A stretch of DNA of 64,000 nucleotides from Blepharisma stoltei. Its lineage: Eukaryota; Ciliophora; Heterotrichea; Heterotrichida; Blepharismidae. A program made the translations under genes and the position numbers. The notes beneath the pieces are model-generated. The model searched no databases, was not told where the DNA came from, and was given only the letters and a program-made list of their open reading frames with translations. Within the stretch, counting starts at the first letter, position 1. Each line of letters begins with the position of its first letter. Location: positions 56,071 to 120,070 of the forward strand of contig CAJZBQ010000031.1 in assembly GCA_914767885.1 (NCBI GenBank). The letters run 5' to 3'. Below are positions 51,700 to 61,445 of the stretch, piece by piece.

Positions 51700-52620
51700 A
51701 AGTTTGATATAAAATAATGTTTATTGTTTTGTTAAATACTTCGAGAGCTATTAATATTTATGATTTATGCTTTTGCATATAAAGGTTTTGTTTATATGAT
51801 ATAAATTAAATAAGTGAATTAATTTTTATAAAAAATTATAAAATCTATCCGTTTGGCCTAGATACTGCTTGCTATGAATTTATTCAAAAGTAAAAGCAAA
51901 TTGAAATTTTATATTTTCATTTATAATCATGCCTCTCTTTTGAGCAAAAACTTTTTGTATAAAAAATTTTTTTTGATATGCATTAATTTCTTAATTGGTC
52001 TACAGGTAAAATTTTCTCTAATACAGGAAGACAATTTTCACAAAAAATTATATTATTTTCACTTTATAATTACAAAATTTCCAGGCTTGAAAAATTAATC
52101 ATCAAATTATATAAAAGAGAATTAAAACAGTAAAAAAACATTTTTTCTCATTAGGAAGTGCTGCAATGCTTTGCTGTTTATTAAAATTAACAGTGAAATT
52201 AAGCTTAATGAAAAGCTCTTATTACTTCAAAAATCACTAATTTTGGCAAGTGCTTTGTAAAGCTACAAAAAGTTAACTACATTGCGAAAATATTTTCTAT
52301 CTTCTCTATAAGATATTCCAAGATATAGAAGCACGAATAACAGTTAGCTGCTTTTAATTTTTTTTGATTAGGAAAATACTTTCTATACGATAATCTTTAT
52401 ATAACTATCAAGAAGCATAAAGAAACGCCAACTACTTTTAATTTTTTTAAATTTTCAAAAACCCATTCTGCTAATTTTGAACAAAATTTAGTTTTGAAGA
52501 TCCTAGCCTCTCAAATTATAATTCACTTCTTTCATTTTTAGATTACTATTTCGTAAATATATGCGTAAAGTGACCCTTAAATTTAAAATTATTTATTCGA
52601 AGTAAATATTGTAATAAATA
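51700..52620. other. AT-rich spacer before the secreted-protein array
   Basis: No convincing gene, RNA or element ends. A 74-codon frame at 51874 is made of AT-rich codons only. Composition is the most AT-rich of the window. Confidence 0.5.
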
Positions 52621-53789
52621 ATGATGGTAATTGCAGCTTTAATAGCGCTTGGCTCAATTGTCTATGCATCTGATTTGAATATGAGTCATAATTATGTATG
52701 ATGATAGTACCACTAATATTTTTACAGTCCTTAAGCTCCTTACTCCTTCTGGGTAAAAAAGCATAGCTCTTAGGCCACGGATTAGAAAAAAAAATTATAA
52801 TATAAGCATTTACAACACAAATTTTTCAATATGATTTTAATAAACTTTCAAAAGAGGTCAGATATTCTTAAGAGAAATTAGGAGTTTTTAGAAGCCTAAC
52901 CATTGGAACAAATTTTCATAATACAGGTAGATCTTCAGATTTTGTATATGCGCTCATTTCTAATATAAAAGTTTATCCTGGCTTCCAATTGTGAATAAAA
53001 TTTGACAGGATTTTTCAATCCATGAATAGCTGAACCCACAGAATTGGACATTATTAATAAAAATTTCCAAAATTCTCACTATATACATATATTTTAGATA
53101 ATAAAAATTATTTGCAACACACAGTGATATAGGCGTTAATGCAAAATTGGTTTATACACAGAATATTATTGAATTGAAATCAATAATAGTTTCTGATAAC
53201 CATTTATTGTCAATTTCTGATTATGATGAATTTCAATTTTTTGTAGGTGAAATTTAAATAATATTTCAGAAAATTAGAGAATTTTGAATAAAAAATTTTT
53301 TAAAAAAATCAGCTATGAAATTTCAATGCCAGAGAAAAGAGAAATTTTATTTAGTTTCCCATGGCAATTTAATTTGGCGAAAAACAAGTGACCTTGGCAT
53401 GCTTTTCTTCATATTTTAATGAACTAGAAGACCCTTTATATGAAATTCCTTGAATTACATTAGCTGAATCTTCATGCCTATATTATAATAATTATATCAG
53501 ATTTATGATACCAGAAGGATTTGGAAGAACATTTTCTAGATGACACAGAATAAAAGTTGTAATAAAAGGTATCATAAACCCTTAATGAGGATTCAAAACT
53601 TCTCCAGGATATTGAGATTCTGCTAAGACAAGTTATTATTCAGATAAATTCGAGATAGGCATCTTAAACGCTTCAGGATAGGATTTTTAGCCAAAACCTA
53701 TGGGCTGCTTCATAAAGGCTATGTGAGGTTTATAAAATCAAATCAAACTTTCGAGTTCATTGGAAAATTTAAGTATTGTTCATAGGTAC
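52621..53789 (+). pseudogene. Decayed secreted-protein paralogue 1
   Basis: Starts with a signal peptide (MMVIAALIALGSIVYASD), then runs into frame breaks. Pieces match the intact copy at 55610: LISNIKVYPGFQLWIKFDRI (compare NPGDNILIKFDRAF), YYNNYIRFMIPEGFG (compare YDNNYVIFGIPSNAG), IKGIINPWWGFK and YYSDKFEIGILNASG. UAA/UAG stops interrupt it many times, so it cannot make a full protein; a few breaks could be IESs. Confidence 0.72.
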
Positions 53790-53904
53790 TAAATTATTAT
53801 TTTTAATTAAAATTAAAATTTTCATGTTAGTCTCTGCTTAATGAAAAGTAAATTAATTTAATCATCTATTTTATTAACGATTTTTGGGCATAAATTATCT
53901 TGAA

Positions 53905-54503
53905 ACGAATGAAATTTATTGATCTTACCGTCTTTTTCAGTTTCTCATGTCTTATTGAATAAATAATTTATTCTGAGATTTCGCCGTACACCTCTGGCGC
54001 TGCTAGTGCTGATGTTTATTTTGCTTACTTTATAAGGCTTCTGCAAATACTGTAATTATAATATAACAGTCATTTGTTCAATGCTCAAATGACCAAATAG
54101 AAGACAATTGTTAATGCAAATTTGATTATGCTACATGCCAATTTATAGGAATCTTCAATTGCAAAATCTGTAGAAATACCAAAAAATAAAATTATTGAAA
54201 TTTATTTATCGCTCTCCATTAGGCATCACGTCTCAGGCAGCTACCCTGGATTTACAGTAACAACATCATGATCAGGCGTGACAATAGCTCAAGATTTAGA
54301 CAATATGATTTCGATAAAGCCTGTCATTATATATTTCAGGAAAGCTTGAAATAAAAAATTTTGACCCAAGCTTAGCAAAATCAATTGCCAAAGGTTGAGG
54401 ACTACTTCATAGTGTATACCTCGGATTTAAAAAAAGGAACAAAAGTTTTCAGCTGGCAAAGGGAGTTTTCACATTTCTTAATATTGCTCGTAAAGTAAGC
54501 TAA
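53905..54503 (+). pseudogene. Decayed secreted-protein paralogue 2
   Basis: Fragments match the intact copy: MKFIDLTVFFSFSCLIE at the start, YSEISPYTSGASSADVYFAY (compare NNAGISKVDLYMKF), SGSYPGFTVTTSWSGVTIAQ (compare ALGFSVTSSWNGVTITED), and the tail around AKGWGLLHSVYLGFKKRNKS. The region between is deleted, and there are stops throughout. Confidence 0.72.
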
Positions 54504-54705
54504 TTATGAGAAAGCACTGCAAGAAGCTAAAGAGCTTATAAAAAATATAGAGTTAAGACAAAAACAGCAGCTTGAAAATTTAAAAATAACGGAAGATGAC
54601 AAAAAAAGAAAGGAAGGGGCCGATAAAACACAACAAGTAGTTGTGAAACCCAAAAATAATGCAAGGAGGAAAAACACATATAAAATCAATTATGAGCAGA
54701 CGTAG
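54504..54705 (+). pseudogene. Lys/Glu-rich coiled-coil fragment
   Basis: An open frame NYEKALQEAKELIKNIELRQ continues as a charged helix and ends in KINYEQT with TAG. It has no start of its own and no match in the secreted family. It may be the 3' end of another gene moved here, or a tail of paralogue 2 read in frame. Confidence 0.4.
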
Positions 54706-55139
54706 TTGCTATAAAAATCAATAAGATTTTTAAGTAAGATTTAATTTCATGTTTTATTTTATAAAAATATTAAATGTATTTTTTATTTTGTTGTGTTTTA
54801 ATTACAAAAAAGTCGAAAATTTGTGGAATAATCCTTCCCAATGTAGAAATTAAAAACTATTTACAGATTTGGAGATATTATCTTTATTCGTTAAATTTTA
54901 ATTTAATAAAAACTTCAGATATTTACGAAGTCTTTTGAATTATTAGTTAAATAATTTTTTTTGCCGTATATCTCCTTTGCATCATTTGCACAATTCCAAC
55001 CATTTTTGCGCAGTATATAATTTATTAAATTAATCGAAATTAGTTTTCTACGAAAGTTTAAGCATTCAATTTCTCCATAAGTTAGGACATAGACTAATGA
55101 GTTAATTAGCATTCTTTGCTTGAATTTTCCCACAAATGT

Positions 55140-55559
55140 ATAGGAAAAATCAACTATGAAATTTTTCCAAAATGGCGCAGGCGAGTCAAACGCCGACCTT
55201 TATCTATCTTTTGCGTTTGACTACTGTTGGGAGATTGTCAATATGATAATAAATACATTGCGATTTGGGTGCCTTCAGAAAATACAAGGCAATTTACAAG
55301 TAATATGAGACTAAAAGTAGCAGTTGATGGTATCATGAATCCCAAATATGCTTGCAAAAACACTGGATTTGCAAGTTGGGAAAATTTTAATATAGCAGAC
55401 AATGATTATGTTTCAGGGAAATTTGACATAGAAATTTTCGACCCAAACATAGCGAGATCTATTGCTAAAAGTTGAGAAATGCGTCATAATGTGTACACAG
55501 GGCTTAACAAGCCAAACAAAAATTTCCAATTTGTCAGCAAAGCGAGTTATATTTCTTAA
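55140..55559 (+). pseudogene. C-terminal fragment of secreted-protein paralogue 3
   Basis: CQYDNKYIAIWVPSENTRQF, LKVAVDGIMNPKYACKNTGF, SGKFDIEIFDPNIARSIAKS and WEMRHNVYTGLNKPNKNFQF align with the last 110 residues of the intact copy (CIYDNNYVIFGIPSNAG ... SDKFEIEVFQESLGKIAGRS ... HSGYVGLNKAVKQF). The N-terminal three quarters are missing. Confidence 0.75.
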
Positions 55560-55609
55560 TATTTTTAAACATTATAAGTTAATTCACCTATAAATTATAA
55601 GGCAAAAAA

Positions 55610-57070
55610 ATGATGCCTTTTCTACTCCCAGCGTTTCTTTTATTCCTGTTTAATATGATTGAAAGTGTTATTCTTTATGAATTTATCCCAAACAATGCAG
55701 GTATATCAAAAGTTGACCTTTATATGAAATTCGGCCTAACTAAGGCACTACCAGCAGGCAGTATGATAGCAATTGGGGCAGATTTTGCAACTTATAGATA
55801 TGCTGATGGCGATATAAAAGATTACTGTTGAAGCAGTATAGACTATTTTTCATGCACAATAAGCAGTGGAATAATTCAAGTCACTACATCGTTGAGCATC
55901 CCTGCATATACTGCTATGACGTTTTATTTTGACAATTTATTTGACTTCACATCTCAATCTCCTGGAGACACTGCATTAGGATTTTCTGTCACGTCATCGT
56001 GGAATGGGGTTACTATAACAGAAGATGCCAGCAACACAAATATCGTCACGATTGGAGCAAGCGTAGCTGATGCCTTCACTGCTTATGGAATCGGTGCAAA
56101 TAACCCAACAATAGGGGATATGACTAATTTTCGATTTATATTTGCTACTAGTGCTGATGTAAATCCAGGCGACAATATTTTAATTAAATTTGATAGAGCT
56201 TTTAACCCATGAATTGCAGAGCCAGCAGAATTAGATATTACAGATAGAAATGATCAAAACTTTTATTACGTAGACTGTTTTTCAGATACATTAGGAAGCA
56301 TTCAATGCACAGCTGGACATTGATATTTAAACGTAACAGGCGTAACTAATACAATAAACGCAGGAACTTGATTCTATTTATGAATAAAAAAAGTATTGAC
56401 ACCTGACTTAAGCAATTTATATTTTAGATTTTATATTTTTAACTCAGCTAACCAATTGAAAATCCGTTCAAGCGATGCAAATTTAAGGATAACAAACTCG
56501 CTCCCCGCAAATGCGATTGATATTAAAAGTGTAAGCCTTTCTGATAACTATCTATGGGATACTTCTAACTATTTTTTTGAATTTTACCTTGACTTTTCTC
56601 TCACTTTGACAAATGATTATTCATTTTATATTCTTTTTCCTCAGCAATATGATTTTAATTCAAATAATACAGCAATCCCTTGTACTGCCTCTTATCAGGA
56701 AGATGGAGGTTCTCTGACTCCTTGAATCACCTCACAATGCATATATGACAATAATTATGTAATTTTCGGCATCCCCTCGAATGCGGGCTCTTATTCATTC
56801 TCTGCAACGACGAAAATAACAATATCTTTATATGGAATTGTGAACCCCAAATGAGCACAAATAAACCCATGGGGTTCTGCCTGAGGCGATACAAATTTTT
56901 ATGGGGACACTTATTATCTCAGTGATAAATTTGAAATTGAGGTTTTCCAAGAATCATTGGGCAAAATTGCAGGCAGAAGTTTTGGATTAATGCATAGTGG
57001 GTATGTTGGGCTGAATAAGGCAGTTAAGCAATTTGCATTTAAATATCCTCAAGGCTGCAAAATTTATTAA
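55610..57070 (+). CDS. Intact secreted protein of a local tandem family
   Basis: Signal peptide MMPFLLPAFLLFLFNMIES, then about 465 residues of beta-rich, Ser/Thr/Asn/aromatic-rich sequence without membrane helices: YEFIPNNAGISKVDLYMKFG, FSVTSSWNGVTITED, PGDNILIKFDRAFNPW, CIYDNNYVIFGIPSNAGSYS, KFEIEVFQESLG. At least nine in-frame UGA codons are read as Trp. It looks like an extracellular or surface protein of beta-sandwich type; no family is named. It is the only complete member among four tandem copies next to the telomere. Confidence 0.75.
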
Positions 57071-57682
57071 TTCTATAATAGAGGCAAACATATCATTAAT
57101 TTTAATTGAGATTTTAAAAGAAATTAATGTAAATTATGAATAGAAAAAACTATTTTGAGCATGCTTTATTATCACTTTAAATGCAACTTAGAGGGTGCAA
57201 CTTTAGTGGTATTTTTGGCCAAAAATAATGAGTTTATATAGATAAAATCTCTCAAAATGCTTTCCTTGGATTTAAGATGACAAAATCATTTTCAAACGAA
57301 CTTATTATCAAAAGATAATTTTCTTAAAATCAAAAAAAAGAGGTCTATAGATAATAAAGACTTTACGCACTCGAGAAAGGGAGAAGGATTTTTGAAAGTG
57401 CTGAAAACAATATTTTTAGTTGGGCTCAAATAGGGACGAATAGCATTTCAGGAAATATTAATCAGTCAAGTATTTTCGTTACAAGAGTTCCTTAACTCCG
57501 TTATATATAGCAATACTCTGTGGTAATTTGATCTTGCTTCTAAGTAGGCTTCTCAAGTAGGAACCGTTTAAAATAAAGGCTTAGAATTTTAATAACGCTC
57601 TAGACCCTTAATAGTGCAATTAGTGCTCTCTCTAAAAGTTAGAATTAGTTATTACCACTATCTAATAATCAAATTTTATTTA
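57071..57682. other. Spacer after the secreted-protein array
   Basis: No gene is apparent. The stretch 57330-57500 has slightly coding-like text (for example around AGAGTTCCTTAACTCC) but stops in all frames. No clear repeat or element end. Confidence 0.4.
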
Positions 57683-60676
57683 AACCTGCATTTTTTGGAG
57701 TAGTTCAATACGGTCTCTGTCTAATGCGTCGTTAATAAAATTGATATCCTCTTCAGAAAGTTTCCATTCATTCCCAGTGAAAACACCATTTACTTGATTT
57801 TCTTGCTTCAAATTATAAGCTGTTTTAAGATCCTGCAAAGCCGCTTCTTCTTGTCCGAGATTATTAAATACTCTAGCTCGGCAGCAGAAATGCAAAGGAT
57901 TATTGCGTTCAAGTTTGATTGCCGTATTATAGCATTTTATTGCTTCTTTATATTTCTCTAAAACATAAAGAGTATTGCCTTTACCATTAAAAAACTGGGC
58001 ACTATTTGAATTGTATTTGATTGCTTTAGCGTAGCTTTCTAGTGCTTCTTGATATCTTCCTAATTTATTTAAAGAGCATGCTTTCTTATAGTAATTAGCA
58101 TTACTTGGATAGATTTTGATTGCTTTGTCAAAGCATTCGATTGCATCAAGATATCTTTTTAACTCTATAAAAGCTGTCCCTTTATCATTATAACATACAG
58201 CAATACTCCTGCTTGAAGAAACATCTCGCTCGATTTCTTCATCATAGCATCCGATTGCTTTATCATAGCATTCGATTGCTTCTAGATGTCTTTTTAATTT
58301 ATTAAAAGCAATGGCTTTTCAAGTGTAAAAATTAGCTTCATTTGGACTGAGTTTGATAGCTTTATCATAACATTCGATTGCTTCTAGATATCTTTCTAAC
58401 TTATAAAAAGCTGAGCCTTTATTATTGTAATTACCAGCATCGTTTGGTTTGAGCTTGATTGCTTCGTCACAGCGTTCGATTTCTTCTAGATTTTCTGCTA
58501 ATGAGTTTAGTGATTTGCCTTTTAGATTTAATTCATCCAGAAAATAAGGATCGAGCTTAGAATTCTGTATATTTCATTTTATCGCTTCAATCTTTTTACC
58601 TATTCTTCTAAGTGAAACATGCTTCGTATAGTAAGCAACATCAATCATGATTTTTTGATCTAAATTAAAACAATAATATGCTGTATCTGATCCCTCCATA
58701 GTTGAGATGTATATTCCTCCTTTATTATATGAACAATACACTTGATTAGGATAATAGAATGTTGATTTTTCTATTCGTCTCCAATTCGAGTAACTTTCAA
58801 CTTCGCTTTCATAGATTGATCCAGGGCATTCAATCAAATATAGTCTCTCTGCATTTATCAGGATCTTTTTTGTCCTTCCTGCAAACTCATGAGGAATTGT
58901 CGAGAAAGATTCAATATCAATTGAGTATAACCAAAGGTTTCTATTATATCCAGGAATCAAAATATTTCCATTAAATATTATACTATTGCATCAATAATCA
59001 GCTTCTGGCATTGGAGCTAATTCAATTCATCGATTTTGATTCAAATCGAATCTACTAGATAGAGTTAAAGCATTATTATCTTCAGAATCTAATCCTCCAA
59101 AGCAATAGACGCTGTTGTTGAAATAGATATAGGCCATTTGATGTTTTATTACAATCTCTGAGAGAGTTTAGCTTTTGGGAGATGTAAGAGGGAGATAGAA
59201 TTATAAATTTCTGTTAGCTTGAGAAAAGATGGAATGGGTGATATAAATTATTATATCTTTTATGCACTCTCCTGCTCTGCAATTTCTTCTTAAAAATGCC
59301 AATACTTGGAAGATGAACTGCAATTTGGGAGCATATCATATTATTCATCCCATCAATGTACAACTTCAAAAGATTATCCATATGCAATCATCAATCTTTA
59401 AAACCAGCATACATGATGAGTAATAGCAAGGAGTTCCAGATGGCAGCACTTCGACTCCACCATTCACATCAATTAGCGCTGTAATTCCAGAATCTTCATA
59501 AGTACAACCAAAACAGAATAGTTTGCCATTTGGAAGTTGAGTTATGCAAGTGCTATAGTCTAGTGATTCTGGAGTCTGCAAGGTTTTGACTTCTTGGGTG
59601 TCAGTTTCAGTGTTATAAATAGTTAAATTAGTTCTCTTGTTTTCTTCTGTAATATTATAAAGAGATGTCTTTTGTTGATAAGCATTAAGAAAATCTTGGT
59701 AAGCTTGCATTAGCGGTGGATCATAAGAATCGGTCTGAATTGCTGAGCAAGTTGCTCTGAAATCTATTTCTAATTCTGGGTTATTTGGTCTACTCAAAAT
59801 CTCAGCTGTTTTATTTCTTAAGGTGTCTATGATGTTTGAAGCGCTTTCTGTTTGCTTGTTGAGATCATTAGAAACAGTGCTCATTTGAAAATTAAGCAAG
59901 CTTATCTCATTTTCTGGGGTTGTTTTTATTGGCTTGTTTTCTTTTTCAGGCCCTTTTAAACACTCACTATTTTCATTTATTATCAAGGAAATCGAATCAT
60001 TAACGTTTGCTGACTCTATACTTGTGGGCTTGCTGGTTTTATTATGCATTTCAGGAGTAATTTGCATATTCCTCTGTTCTAAATATGCTCCACATATTTC
60101 AGCAAAGAAGGCTCTATTTACATTCTCTAACTTTTGATTGAATATATAAAACAACTTTGCACCATTGTATCAATCTCTGCTGGCTATGGTCTTCAATTTT
60201 ACTTTCTCAATAGCTTCTTGAGGTTGTAAAGTCAATAATCCTAAAATTGGATCTTCTTCTGACTCTAATAATTTTGATGCTTGGGAAATTTTTGCAAAGG
60301 AATCATTTATGTCATCTAGGTAGTAATCCAACTTGCTTATAAAATCTCCTAAGTCTTTCTCTGAATAGGGAAGACGCTGGCTAAAGGAATCTATAATTTT
60401 TCTTTTCAACTCACTATATTTTGAATTTTCTTTTGTGAGGAATTCAAGAATTACTTCTTTTGTCCCTTCACAAGGCTGAATAAAAAGTGATTCAGGATTA
60501 TGAACTCTATTAGGCAAGTTTACATGCTCCCCTATATGCTCTCCACACAATAAAATTTCAGGAGAAGAGCATTTGCATGAATGCCCAGCCTCGTTCATAC
60601 ACCCTGGCACGAAACATTTTTTCACCATCTTATAATAGTTATTAGATAGCAGATATTTTAAAGCCATTCTAAACAT
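57680..60676 (-). CDS. Zinc finger-Kelch-TPR protein
   Basis: Order on the protein: a B-box-like zinc motif (CFVPGCMNEAGHSCKC ... LLCGEHIGEH), a helical region (SELKRKIIDSFSQRLPYSEK), Kelch-type repeats (LPNGKLFCFGCTYEDSG; NNSVYCFGGLDSEDNNAL; WCNSIIFNGNILIPGYNRN), and about eight TPRs (NYNNKGSAFYKLERYLEAIE, NYYKKACSLNKLGRYQEALE, and so on) before the end LLQKMQV. It is a likely scaffold. UGA Trp codons occur at several points. Between about 59240 and 59390 the Kelch region changes frame, possibly an insertion or sequence errors that I could not resolve. No TPR unit is broken. Confidence 0.72.
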
Positions 60677-61445
60677 CCTTCAAATAACTAATTGAGGGAG
60701 GAGTGAGAAAAATCAAATATCAAAACAAGCTTAAATAAATTTTCCTTTTATCTGAAATTTATTTCATTTATATTAATTATATGAATTCAAGAAGGTGCTC
60801 TTTCCAAAACTGTTGAAGAAACGCTGAACTTAAGTGCATATGCACTTCCCTTCCTGCATTTTTATGTGAGCAGAATGCCCCTGATCATATAAAGCTTCGT
60901 GGAGGTGGCCACAAAGTGTTCCCTTCAGCGCCTCAGACGATTGAGTTGCAAACCAAAATGACATAAATCTTCTCAATAATACAAAGTCTAACATTAAATC
61001 AGCCAAACAAAAATCAATCAATGCAACTAGTGGCATCATCATAAAACTAAAAAGTCTTAAAAATATTTTCTTTCGTCCTTAAACTCTCAATCAGATTCTA
61101 TAGATGACCATCTTCTCAACTTTAGGAGATAGCAGCGTTTTTGATATAGTTCTTTCCCTTGAATAGCCCGATAACGGGCTGGCTTCATCCAGTTATAGGG
61201 CTATTCAAGGGAAAAGGGCTATAGACATTCTAAGCATCATATTTTAACTGATAAAATAGAATAATGCTGCATATCTAGGAATGAAAAACTAGACAAAATC
61301 GAAGGCTTTTGCAAACTTTTGGATTTGTTGGCAAATTTATCGAAAATATAATTTTGATGACTTACAAATAAATGAAATAAGTTTTCAGAGATAAATTAAT
61401 AAAATAAGAGAACATAAAGGCAAATTTACTAAAGAATTAGATAAA
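60677..61445. other. Subtelomeric spacer
   Basis: This contains a 70-codon minus-strand frame (60830-61042, MMMPLVALIDFCLADLMLDF) of doubtful meaning, and a palindromic IES at 61145-61223. The last 200 bases before the telomere are AT-rich and plain. Confidence 0.45.
61145..61223. repeat. 79-bp palindromic IES next to the telomere
   Basis: TATAGTTCTTTCCCTTGAAT pairs with ATTCAAGGGAAAAGGGCTAT, with GCCCGATAACGGGC forming its own stem. TATA borders both ends, as with the palindrome at 24847. Confidence 0.75.
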
